From: Diospyros lotus
Taxonomy: Eukaryota > Streptophyta > Magnoliopsida > Ericales > Ebenaceae
Direction of reading: 5' to 3'
NCBI RefSeq assembly: GCF_014633365.1
Contig: NC_068347.1
Span: forward strand, 32,716,116 to 32,780,115
DNA: 64,000 nucleotides
The translations under genes and the position numbers were made by a program. Of this stretch, positions 12,188 to 22,888 are shown one piece after another (within the stretch, counting starts at the first letter, position 1; each line of letters begins with the position of its first letter). Below the pieces are notes generated by a model, which was not told where the DNA came from, searched no databases, and saw only the letters and a list, made by a program, of their open reading frames with translations.

Positions 12188-13001
12188 TTTCCTCACCTGA
12201 AACTGCTTCACAGATTCATATCATCCATTAAACTTCAAATCGTTAAACCTACTCTGGAAGAAAAACCCCAAGCTCTGCTGATTGAGAAACTTGCTGCCCA
12301 GTAAACTAAAGATTGAGGGCCAAACTGGGTTGCCAAAATTTCTCCTCAGGGTTGGGAGACTCGAAAAACAGCCACGTACCTCCTGGGTAGAGCCAGATAA
12401 GACTGATAATTCTTGGCTTAATTTGACAGTAAAGTTACATTATTATTTATATACATACTATATATCAATATTAATGTAACATATAATATAAAATATTAAT
12501 ATTTTGAGGCCCCCCATAACATTTGTTAATTTAGTTTTGAGTACTGCTAGGGTACGGGGTACCCTGCAAATAAAGGGATAATGTATTAATAAAGGTTGTG
12601 TTGTAGAAATAAAAATTAAAAATATAATGCAACACAATTGAAGGTGATTTAAAAATTAAAAAAAAAATGTAATATATTTGGAAAGAAGAAGTTACCAATA
12701 TCTTGGATAATTTAAATTGCCCTTATTACAATACATTTTGAAATTTAAGGGTACCAATCTTTTGCCATAAAATTGCCCTTGATTTTGCCCAATTAATTGT
12801 TTCATAGTGAGTTAGCTAGAGATCCATTTGTGAAGCCAATCTTAATTAAATTGTTATTGTCAAATCTATATTTTTGTCTTTATATTTTTTTATATAATTA
12901 TTTAATTTTTTTTATTATTTCAATTATACTTATAGACCTACACTTTTGAATTAATTTAATTCATATATATATATATATTTTATGACAATCGTTATTTTGA
13001 T
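12188..13001. other. Upstream region of the GDT1-like gene
   Basis: The first part (12188 to about 12450) should hold the 5' UTR and promoter of the minus-strand gene, but no clear TATA box was seen. The rest is AT-rich, and no gene was recognised. Confidence 0.5.
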
Positions 13002-13507
13002 TAGGGGTGGCAATTCGTGTTGGCGGGTCGTAATCGTGTCGTGTCGAGACACACGTATAACACGTGTCAGACAAACCCGAATACGACACGTTTATTAAAC
13101 ATATAACACGACACGACCCGTTTAACTAAACGTGTCGTGTCACCTATTAACCTGTTTAACCCGTTTAATTTAAATGGGTCGTGTTGTGTCACCTGTTAAA
13201 CGTGTTATTTAGTTTTAAATGTGTTATTTCGTGTATAATCGTGTTAACGTGTTCAGATCAACCCACTAACCATTTTAATTAAACGTGTCATTTCGTATAT
13301 AATCGTGTTAACGTGTTCGGGTCAACCCGTTAACACGTTTAATTAAACGTGTCATTTCGTGTCTAAACGGGTTGACCCGCCTAAGACACAAAAATAATCG
13401 TATCATAAACGAGTTGACCCGAACTCGATTAACCCCAACCCTAACTCGCTTAACTCGGTGTCGTGTCGTGTCGTGTAATCGGATCGTGTCCAAAATTACC
13501 AGCTCTA
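13002..13507. mobile_element. hAT-like MITE rich in cgtgt/aacacg words
   Basis: The left end is TAGGGGTGGCAATT; the right end, reverse-complemented, is TAGAGCTGGTAATT. Flanks attttgat (12994-13001) and gttttgat (13508-13515) match at 7 of 8 bases. The interior is made of many direct and inverted copies of cgtgtcgtgtc, cgtgttaacgtgttc and acccgtt words. There is no coding frame. Confidence 0.8.
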
Positions 13508-13554
13508 GTTTTGATTACATCCCTATACTTATATTTTTGAGTTAATTTAATTCA

Positions 13555-13682
13555 TATATTTTAATATATAAAAAAAAAGATAAAGTGAGATGAGTCCGCA
13601 CTTTGAGTGAAAACTTTGACGAATTTTCCACTCAAAGTATTGGTTCGTCTCACTTTATCTTTTTTTTATATATTAAAATATA
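13555..13682. repeat. Long inverted repeat (foldback, about 55-bp arms)
   Basis: Arms 13555-13609 and 13629-13682 are near-perfect reverse complements, including gataaagtgag and ctcactttatc, around a loop of about 20 bases. It could be a foldback MITE, and its transcript would form a long hairpin. No target duplication was settled. Confidence 0.85.
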
Positions 13683-14125
13683 AAAATTAAATTAAATTAA
13701 AAATACAAGTATATGGATGTAATCAAAATAACAAAAAGTTCGAATTATCACAAGAAAAAAAATCAAAATACAGAAACTAAATTAACTCAAAAATACAAAT
13801 ATATAAGTTTAATCAAAATAATAAAAAATTTGACTGATCACATAAAAAAACTTGTAAGTATAAAAGCAAAAATACGAGTCTTACTAACTGTTTTTCTTAA
13901 TAAGTATTGAGTAGTTTCAAATTTTATGTTCGAGTTATGCGATCTTCAAATGCACCTTAACTTAGGTCTTTAAGTGGTTCATCAACATTGATAATTAAGT
14001 TTAAGGAGTGACTAAATTAATAATACCCTTGTAGAAGTTTAGAGCCTTTTAATTTTAATTTCATGAATGAAGTTTAGAGCCCATTATGTACGAGAATTTC
14101 TTGATCTTTAATTTATCCTTTTTTA

Positions 14126-14488
14126 GGTAGCGTTTGTTAATATTAGCAAGATAAGGAAATATCAAGATAAGTTCGGAATAATTTTTTGAATGATTTTCGG
14201 ATCAATATATGAAATTGTCAAGATAAAATTGGGAAGTATTCTAAGATTTTTATCAAACTGTTTGTTAAATTCTTTGAAATGCATTAGAGGACACATAAGT
14301 CATTTTTTTCTTATATGTAAAGATCAATATATGCTTATCTTAAGAGAGATGAGAGATATACATATCTTGAAATATCAAGATAAAAGGTCATTAATGATTT
14401 TTTCAAGAATTGTCAGATAAGCTTAACAAATATGTTGGAAATGATAGAAGTTCGGAATGCATATCATATCTTGATTAACAAATGCCCC
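14126..14488. mobile_element. Probable PIF/Harbinger-like MITE
   Basis: The left end is GGTAGCGTTTGTTAAT; the right end, reverse-complemented, is GGGGCATTTGTTAAT. The flanks are TTA (14123-14125) and TTT(A). Internal aagataag and cttatct words are repeated in both orientations. No coding frame is present. Confidence 0.55.
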
Positions 14489-15873
14489 TTTAAAAGGGAA
14501 AAGTTATGAACTGCCAGCATTAATCACATTATTAGATTCAAAATGAGTCATACTATTTTTATATCGAGGCATTTTAGACATTGGAATATCATTATGTAGC
14601 TCAAGATGTATACCGCGATGTACCAATAGTATTTTTCATTCAAAATAAAGTAATACAATAATGATGCAATAATAATGTAATTAATGATATGCTTGATCTT
14701 GAAATTTATATGCTTTTATATAGGTCTTCTATGGAGCCGATTAAGGGTTATGATTGCACTACATGTATGATCAAATGCAGGCGTAATGGATAAATATAAT
14801 CATGCCACGTGAATAGTTAGATTTAAATATATGAGTTGATTTTTATGAGAATTAATTTGGGTCTGACCCAGTTCTTCACGTCTTAGACTGATATGAGATG
14901 TCTTTGGTCACGTGTCTGTTTGTCCCTTAAGGTATGGCCAATCAAGAAGGGGTAAATTGAGTATTTAAAATTTTTCTTCCTTTTAATAAATATTATTAAT
15001 TAATTATTTTTTTTAAGAATATATAAATTATTTTTTAATTAAATTCTTGTTATTTAATTTTAAACAAATTAAGATTTTATAACTATATATATGTGAATTT
15101 GAGATTAATAAATTGCAAGTTACAAGATATAGGAAGAATAAATAAATGAGACACAAGACAATTTATAGTGGTTTAGTATCTCCACGCACACCTACTCCTT
15201 TCTTTGAATATCTCAACCATCCTTGAGGTTCTACCAATCTCACTAAGGTTTTCACACTAACTCATATTGAAAACTAGATACACTCCTAAATTATAATGGG
15301 TTATAGTAAAATTACAAACACCAAAGTTTTCTCCCTACCTTATATTAGAAACTATATTCACCTAGATTTTAACGGTTCTAGGAAATCTATACAATCCACA
15401 ATGATAATTTAATTGTTCACAAATAATTATCCACACTTGGACACAAATAAGCAGTTAAGCACAAATATATAAGGCAATAATATTTAAATAAATAAATAAA
15501 CGGTGATCTCAGTTTGAATAGAGAAGATCGGATTCGGCTTTACGATCTCTCTTTCTCCTCTTGTCTTGTGGCTCTTCGGTGGATGTGCAATGAATTTTTA
15601 AGAACTTTGGAATGTTTGAAAATTAGTTTGAGAGCTTTTAGGAGCTTTTGAGTGCTTTAGATAGACAATATGACCAAATAATGCTCTTTAAAATGAATTT
15701 GAAGCTATTTATAAGCATTCTGGAAATTACTGTAGGAGCACTGTAGCAACGGTCAAGTTCACTATAGCAACGGTCAAATTCATTATAGCAATGATAATGT
15801 GCACTATAGCAACGGTCAAAATTCTGACTGTTAGAGGAGCACTATAGTGTTATTATAGTGGTACTGTAGCAAT
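14489..15873. other. AT-rich spacer, possible LTR remnant
   Basis: No gene was recognised. About 15100-15600 has the look of a copia-type LTR (tttatagtggtttagtatct, followed by a C-rich stretch), but I could not define ends. It finishes in the short tandem array listed separately. Confidence 0.35.
15722..15870. repeat. Short degenerate tandem repeat (actatagcaacggtcaa)
   Basis: Four to five copies of a unit of roughly 21-30 bp containing ctatagcaacggtcaa lie head to tail, directly before the CACTA insertion. Confidence 0.7.
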
Positions 15874-18017
15874 CACTACAACAAAATAACATTTTCTTTA
15901 CGATTTTTTTTTACGTAACAAATTTCGTAGCAAAATGTTAATATTTTGCTACGAAACTATTAAAATGTAGATAATTAAAAGGAGCTAAAAATTTCCCACC
16001 AAATATAGTTTTTGGCTACGAAAATTTTATCTACGTTATAAGTTTCGTAGTAAAAAATTAATATTTTGTTACGTAATTATTAAATCGTAGGTAATTTAGA
16101 TGAGCCAAATTTTTTTGCCACTAAATATAATTTTTCAATACGAAAGTTTTATCTACGATTTAAAATTACGTAGCAAAAAAATAAGATTTTGTTAAAAAAT
16201 TAGTTAAAAGATAAGTTTAATATTTTCAAATAAAAAATAATAAAAATTAAAAAAATATAAAAAAATAAACGAGAAAAATTCCCTCTAAAATATACAATTA
16301 AAAAATTCAAATTAATTAAAAATAAACCTCTCAAACTCTCAAATTTTTTCATGGAATTATCGTGCAAATCGTGTATTTAAAAAAAGAAATAAAAGAAAAA
16401 ATATTATAAAATTAATATTATAAATTAAAAAAATAAATAAATATTTTAAATAATTAATATTATCATATAATTAAAGTTATTATAATTAATAATATATTAA
16501 TTATATTATATTATAATTTTTTTATATATGTATTATATATTATACATTATATATTATTATATATTATACTAAAGTGACGTGAATTGGGGATGGCCTTAGG
16601 GCTGCCTAGCGCATATATAATATAAGATATTATAAAGGGAAAGGATGGGAAGGAATTTTTGGAATGGAAGCGACGCACAGACGGACAATGAAAGAAATTA
16701 AAAGGGCAGAAAGAAATTGAAGAACGCATAAAGAAGAAAGAAATTGAAGAAGGCACAATAAAATTAATTAAAAGGCAAGTGGAGACAGCAGGAAGAATTG
16801 AAGACGCAAGCAAGCAGTAATTCGGTTTCTACTTTTCTTTCTTGTAATCATCTGCGTGTTCAGAGTTGATTTTTTTGTTTTTCCCTTATTGTTTGGATTC
16901 ATTATTTTTATTTTAGTTATATAAGCACATCATATATTTAATAAAATGCTTATGGTTCATCCTTGTGTATACCATATGCTTGATAAAATGTCTATATTTA
17001 ATTAGTTGTACAAGCACACCGTATATTTAATCTTTGCGTGTATCATCTATTTGTCAAAAGTCCTTAGAGAAAACTTGTGAGACAGTGAGTGATTTGAATG
17101 CATTTTTAAGTTATCAGTATGATTAGTTTTCTTTATTCAAATTATAATAAATATTTCATATTAAAATAAATTATACTAATTTGTTTGATCTTTCGTTTTC
17201 TTTTGTTTTTCAGGTTCTCGATATGCATAAGTAGCAGAGGAAGAAATACGTTTGGAGCTAAATTTTCTTTTGTGTTAATTTTTAATTATTTTCATTTTAG
17301 GATTTAATGTTGCTATCATTACATGTATTGGTATTATGTACTAGTCAAATTTAAAATAGTTGGAGATTGTGGTTAACATTAGTTTTATGTTATGGAATTA
17401 ATTGAAAGTTTTTGAAGTTATATATTGTGCTTTAAATTTATATAGATTGTAACGGTTGATGAAGGTTTAGAGAAAAATATTATTTCCAAATTTTTTTTTT
17501 TTTTTGCTACGAAATTTAATTTAGTGATATCGTAGTGATATATTAATTATATATAGAATTAATTACCAAAATTGAACTTTTGATTATAAAAATATTGGTA
17601 GAGAAAATTAATTTGCTACAAAAATTGGTATGCGAAAACTAATTGCTACGAAAATTGACATGATTAGCTACGATTTGATGTAGTAAAAAGTAAATGTTTT
17701 CTCTACAATTTGACATTCGTACTAAAAGTTGTGTTATCTGCTACGAAAATTGCCATCATCAACTACGAAAATCAGTATAATTAGCTACGACATATGTCGT
17801 AGTAGAAAATCAATTCTTTTTCTACATTTTTTTAATCGTAGAGAAAAGTGTATTATTTCCTACGAAACATTAAATTGTAACTAAATACTATTAGCTACGA
17901 GGCTTTGGCTACGATTCACGCTACGAATAAAAATTTGTAGCTAATTAGTTTTTGCTACAAAAATTGAATTTTTAACTACGAAAAATTTCGTAGAGAAAAC
18001 CAAAATATGTTGTAGTG
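15874..18017. mobile_element. CACTA (En/Spm-type) non-autonomous transposon
   Basis: The left end is CACTACAACAAAAT; the right end, reverse-complemented, is CACTACAACATATTTT. A 3-bp duplication AAT flanks it (15871-15873, 18018-18020). Both subterminal regions (15890-16190, 17490-18005) are packed with direct and inverted copies of gctacgaaa / tttcgtag, the layout in which CACTA transposase binding sites normally occur. The interior (about 16560-17480) is less AT-rich in places and has no transposase frame; an ORF on the minus strand (16547-16813) shows no recognisable motif. Confidence 0.92.
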
Positions 18018-19165
18018 AATAGTGAAAATTTAATTTTTTGATCTAAATTTTGCAAAATTATTTTTTATATATTTTAGAAATACTTTGAAAAATAATTTTA
18101 ACGGAAAATAATATTTTTGAAAATACATATACTTATAAAAAAATGTTTAATAAATTAAATTAAAAAATATATTTTTAATAGAAAATAATATTTTTGGTAA
18201 TACATATATATACTAAGAAAAATATTTTATAAATTAATCTAAAAATTATATAAAAAATATTTTTAATAGGAAATAATATTTTTGGTAATACACATGTTAT
18301 AAAAAATATTTTATAAATTAATTAAACATAATTCGATATTATAATTAATATATTTAATAAAAATATTCTTTTTGTTAATCACTAAAAATACTATATTTTG
18401 TATATTAAAAATTCTCTTTTTGTTAATCATCAAAACTTAATTAATATAAACAAGTTGGCTCAACAATGCCATCCTTAAAAGACATTTTCATAATTTTCTT
18501 ATAAAATCAAGATGTTCATCATCAACATATTATATTAATAATTTTTATTTGATATTATTTAATCTGGCAATTTTGACATTTATTTATATATGAAATTTAT
18601 TTGACATTAATTACCTCCATGCAATCAATAGAAATTAATCGTAGAAGCCTACAAAACACAATAAACAAAGGGCAAAGACTGACGAGACATGAAAGCAAAC
18701 AAATAGATAATTTTTCTCATTTACACAAGACGTGTAAAAGAGACTAAAATCATGTAGATAAAGATTAGTATGTATGATCGAGCCCAAAATATCTATATTA
18801 TAAAAAAGGAACAATCCGACACATTAATTTTGATGATATATTTTTCATATACATAATCTATTAGAACTTAATTTATTTAAATGCTTCAAAATCATGGACA
18901 CGCTTGCATGAAGAAGAGAGAAAAAACTTACAAAAACACTTGGGAAGATACGTTACTTAGAATAGAAAGAGTAGATTCAAATAAAGAAGACGATGACGAT
19001 GATAACAACGACGAGGACGACCAGAGACTCTATGTTGGTCCACACAATATAGCGAAATCAAGTAATTCTACCACAAGCCATAAAGCCAGAAGACTAATAA
19101 ACATATTAAACCATGAATTAACTGCCACATATATGGCATCAACACGTGCATGCATGCATGCATCT
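18018..19165. other. AT-rich spacer and 3' UTR of the glycine-rich protein gene
   Basis: 18018 to about 18860 has no gene. 18870-19165 is likely the 3' UTR of the minus-strand gene; AATAAA on the minus strand lies at 18872-18877. It contains a gac/gat-rich microsatellite-like stretch (18988-19022). The plus-strand frame there is antisense and acidic, and is probably a by-product. Confidence 0.5.
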
Positions 19166-19531
19166 CTAGGGAATAATCCCAATGCCGCCACCTTTCCCGG
19201 CTGCCCCGCCAACCCCACCAGCGCCACCCAAGCCGCCAATCCCGCCGATGCCACCTAGCGGAATGACCCCCGCGACCCCGCCGACCCCGGCGGCGCCGCC
19301 AAGGCCGCCGAAGACGACGCCGCATTTCTTGTCCTTGACGGCCTTCCCGTTAGCCCCCATGGCCTTGGGCACATTCACCACGTTAACGTTGGCCTGCTCA
19401 TGATTATTATTACTATTGGCAACGTCGTCGATGGTGTCTTTCTTCTCCGTGTCTGGCATATTCCTTGCAGTTGCATGGAGGACAAGTACAAGTGCCAGAA
19501 CGAGAAACATTAGAACCCAACATTTCGCCAT
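19166..19531 (-). CDS. Small secreted glycine-rich protein (121 aa)
   Basis: The start chosen is the ATG at 19531, because a signal peptide follows at once: Lys, then a run of Leu, Val and Met (about residues 4-19), with a likely cut after ATA (about 20-22). The middle (about 25-70) is polar, acidic and Asn-rich, with a KDKKCG stretch holding one of the few cysteines. The last 50 residues are Gly-rich with GG(V/I/A/L)GG repeats, ending IGIIP. Such proteins are usually secreted to the plant cell wall, but no specific role can be assigned. The frame stays open upstream of this ATG, but that part is low-complexity 5' UTR. A TATA-like box lies about 90 bp upstream. The gene is intronless. Confidence 0.85.
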   Translation of the reverse strand: MAKCWVLMFLVLALVLVLHATARNMPDTEKKDTIDDVANSNNNHEQANVNVVNVPKAMGANGKAVKDKKCGVVFGGLGGAAGVGGVAGVIPLGGIGGIGGLGGAGGVGGAAGKGGGIGIIP

Positions 19532-19615
19532 CTTTTCTCTCTCTAGAACCAAGTGGGATTCTGTAATATCCTTTTTCTTCTTCTTCTTCGCTGAAACGGT
19601 GGGAAGATTAGTGGG

Positions 19616-19625
19616 GTATTTATGG
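19616..19625 (-). promoter_or_regulatory. TATA-like box of the glycine-rich protein gene
   Basis: The minus strand reads CCATAAATAC, placed about 90 bp before the ATG at 19531 and upstream of a pyrimidine/purine-rich leader. Confidence 0.5.
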
Positions 19626-19636
19626 AGAAGGGAAGG

Positions 19637-19940
19637 GTGGGGGGGCAGTTGCTGGTAATAAATTAAAGGAGATGAAGTAAATGGGGGACGCTGAAACTTA
19701 GCCATCACCATCAGTACTGCGTGAGTGTGTCTCGAGAAGAGCAATTTTGCCCAAATCGAAAATGAATACTTATTATTAGAAACGATTTTCTGATCACTAA
19801 TCTTAAACGTCACACAAATTATTAAGGTTTCATATCTAAATAACAACATTTACTAAGTGAATTAAACTGTGGACCAGAGTTAGGTGAAGGGGAAGAAGAG
19901 AGATTGGTTGAAGAAGATGGTAGAAGTAAGAAGTTAAATC
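19637..19940 (-). repeat. Upstream region of the glycine-rich gene, copied at 31518-31715
   Basis: The stretches gggggcagttgctggta, attagaaacgatttt and ggagttaggtgaaggg recur in the same order at 31518-31715, with about 110 bp missing from the second copy. Confidence 0.8.
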
Positions 19941-20502
19941 TGTCACGCAATTCAAGAGGTTGACGCCATGCAAAGCCACCGCAGCTTGGCTCTCCCCGCG
20001 GTTGACTCGTGTGCGCCAGATGGTATTCACGACTTTGGTGCAAGGAAAATATCCAAATAATATCGTTTTAATTTTTTAAAATATTTTTTATCTTAAAAAA
20101 CTAAACAATACTTTTGGGCCGTTTTCTTAATTTTATAAATATTTTCACACCACTTCGTAATATTAAATAATTTAAAAATATTTTTGAGTTATTTCTATAA
20201 TTTTAAAAATATTTTTGGCTCGTTTTTGTTTTATGACCATATTAAAGATGAAAGCAATTCATTCTCTTTTATCTCAATGACTACGTTAGACTTAGAAAAA
20301 ACTTGTGTTATGGAATTTATGTTAAAATATTTAAAATAAACCACCAACACCCAGTGAAAGCTCTTAAATGGTAAGAGCTTTCGTGCACAGAAATATCAAA
20401 ACAATGTCATTTCAACATTTTTTCAAAATGCTAACAAACACTAAAAAAAATTTTCAATCCATTTTTATAATTTTAAAAATATTTTAGATCGTTTTTGTAA
20501 TG
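19941..20502. other. Spacer with a small perfect hairpin
   Basis: No gene is seen. 20356-20384 contains gaaagctctta, a short loop, and taagagctttc, an 11-bp stem. Short runs such as ttttaaaaatatttt recur around 20170-20480. Confidence 0.5.
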
Positions 20503-20683
20503 AATTAATATGACAACCATCCAGGATTGACTCACCAAACGGGTCCAAACTAGACCTTCTCTCGCAGCGTCAGCCATGAGTCCATGACCCAATCCGAATG
20601 ACTTCAAGTTCCCAGCCTCATTCACCGAACCCCATTATGAAGATTAATCACCATTTAATTTTGCAAATTAAGTATGCTTTCTG
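20503..20683 (+). repeat. Conserved inter-gene block (copy 1)
   Basis: This block, with the core words gactcaccaaac, gtcagccatga and gaagattaatcaccattt, recurs near 30395, 37310, 44625, 45303, 53212 (inverted) and 60970. It marks the edges of the duplicated DUF247 units. Confidence 0.8.
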
Positions 20684-21708
20684 GGCCGTACCAATCCAAT
20701 CCTGACCTCCGGCCCACGGCCCAATCTCGACCCCGACCTTGGCCCAACCCTAGCCCTATAACAGTCTGCAACAACATCATTACAATAGCACTCTGGACAC
20801 TCCCATACTCTGCTCAAGATCTTATTCTCATTAATGGCGAATCTCATCTACATTAATAAGGATCTCGTCGGCACTACACCACCAGTAGGGAGTCTCGTTG
20901 GCACCGAACATCTAGTCCCATCACCCTTGATCAAACACACAATGTATGCATGCAGGAGGACCTCTCATTTCTCTATATAAATTAACTCTTTTTAGAGCAA
21001 AGATATGTTCTTTTTTTAGCATACTGATACTCTGTCATTTTATTCACTTACTTATTTGAGCATCGGAATCTTTGTAGGTGCCGGCCTTGACAAATCGATC
21101 ATCAAAGTCCATTCTGTTAGGGATACATAGAGTATATATATAAAATTTCACTAAAATGATTCGCCCAATACAGTAATAACGCACCCGATACAAGAATATT
21201 AGTTTCAACCAATACAAAAAATGAAGTATAAATCACAGAGATTATAACAGTTGTAGTAGCAAATAATATTCCAACAACACCAGCTTAAGCACCGATATAA
21301 TCAGCAACAGGTACTTCGAAACGTCAACGACAAACGAACAAAGTCAGATGTTATCAAAATAGTAAAAAGAAGATGACATAAAACTCAAGAAGAAGAAACA
21401 AACAGATGGAGGAAAACCTTGAGGCTTCGTATATAAGAAAAACCATCCACAACTCTATTTTTTCTAAGAAGCCAACTTATTAGGCACCCCACCTACTTAA
21501 CAATTAATGAAGGAAACTTCCAAAGACTTAGCAAGTAAGCAAAGTCATAAGACTTAAAAGGAAGACTTTGGGAAGACTTAGCAAGGAAGGAAAGCTTTGG
21601 AAGTCTTCCACCTTTACAAGCACCCACTACACACACACTCACCTCCAACACATTTCTTACCATAACAAGCCTGTCTTTGACTGTTTCTTTGGCCAGGAAG
21701 AAACATTT
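20684..21708. other. Spacer, possible LTR fragment
   Basis: About 20684-21110 has LTR-like wording: a TATA-like ctatataaat at about 20972, then gagcatcgga and a C/G-rich end ggtgccggcc. It interrupts the conserved block. 21400-21620 holds repeated gacttagcaag words. No gene was recognised. Confidence 0.35.
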
Positions 21709-21925
21709 TCTAATATAAATGTAATTGGAAGCTTCTGCCCACTACTCCTTTTATTATGAACCACTCCTTTGATGCATCTCAATTAGCTCACTACTTAATC
21801 ATTGGATCCTCCCATAGACATTCAAACTGCCGTTAAATCCCAGAATTCAACACCCTCTTGAAACAATGAAAGAAGAACAAGGGAGAGAGAGAGAAAGAGG
21901 AACAAAAGAGCTGGTCCTTTGCTAA
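21709..21925 (+). promoter_or_regulatory. DUF247 promoter/leader module, extra partial copy before gene A
   Basis: It carries the module words gcttctgccca, ctccttttattatgaacc, tcattggatcctccca and the purine-rich gaaagaagaacaagggagag. It ends without a following coding exon; a second copy begins about 50 bp later. Confidence 0.7.
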
Positions 21926-21969
21926 GGAGACTTAAAATTAATATTCAATTTAATTAAGCCATAGAGCGC

Positions 21970-22330
21970 AAGTAATTTCTCAAGTCAATTCCACCATATG
22001 GGGGAGGGCCGCCCCTTTGATACTTTTCTAATATTAATATATAACTGCAAGCTTCTGCCCTCTGCTCCTTTTACTATGAACCAGTCCTTTGATGCAGTCT
22101 CAAGATTACTAGTCAATCATTGAATCCTCCATAGCCATATAAACTGCCATTAAATACTAGAATTCGACACCCTCTTGACACAAGGAAAGAAGAGCTAGGG
22201 GGAGAGAGGGACAGAGAGAGAAGAAGCCAGTAAGTTCCTGATCAGCACCTAATTTTATCTTGATCTGTTTATTAGGTAAATTTATTGGATTTCATGTAAC
22301 AGCTAAGTGCATCAACATGCACCAAGTAAG
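21970..22330 (+). promoter_or_regulatory. DUF247 promoter/leader module of gene A
   Basis: Module order: ccaccatatgggg, gcttctgccc, ctccttttactatgaacc, a TATAAA at about 22140 (mutated to TACAAA in most other copies), a purine-rich leader, and a splice donor accaa|gtaagt at 22325/22326. The same order is found ahead of B, C, D and E. Confidence 0.7.
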
Positions 22331-22691
22331 TATATAAAAATTCGTATATCGATTTGGTTTTAGAAAAACCGATCTTGTGATTGGTAATGCTTTCATGGGT
22401 CAACAGTTATTTGCTCATTTTTACTTCTAATTGCCACGAAGGATAGCTATTTCCATTCAACATAATAGATTTTGCTTTATTTATAGAAATATTCACCTTT
22501 TGTTTGCCCTTTCTTCGATCTCTATATATACACAAACAGATAGATTTATATATATTATCAAAAGTTAATAAGATTCCAAATGGAAGTCACTGGATCTATA
22601 GCGTTTGTTTGCTTGAAATGGAACGTATTTGATTCTAGTTTTCTGAGAAAATAACAATAAATTTATGTTCTTACGGGTAAAAATTTACAGA

Positions 22692-22730
22692 TGATTGAGA
22701 ATGTCATCAAGAAAATTTAGCATGCCATTT
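22692..22730 (+). other. Relic of the C-type start exon ahead of gene A
   Basis: After a splice-acceptor-like tttacag the sequence matches the start exon of gene C (gattgag, then atgtcatcaag), but a stop follows within a few codons. In gene A it can only be a short upstream ORF or untranslated leader. Confidence 0.6.
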
Positions 22731-22888
22731 CCTTCACACGCATTACAAGTGATTACCCTCTTCTAAAGGAAGAACTCTCCTTACATATGATGGTTTGATT
22801 TCTAGATGTGTTCATATAAAGGGTTTAGAAAACACTGGCTCTTGAAAGAAATACAAGAAAAGATTGAAGAGGAAAAGGTGAAGAACAA

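Noticed and set aside
18881..19258. Plus-strand acidic open frame of 125 codons
   Set aside because: Antisense to the 3' end of the glycine-rich gene; acidic part comes from a gac/gat microsatellite.
19532..19849. N-terminal extension of the glycine-rich frame
   Set aside because: Low-complexity 5' leader and promoter text; the signal peptide begins exactly at the ATG at 19531.
20356..20384. Small hairpin as a possible microRNA
   Set aside because: The 11-bp stem is too short for a plant microRNA precursor.
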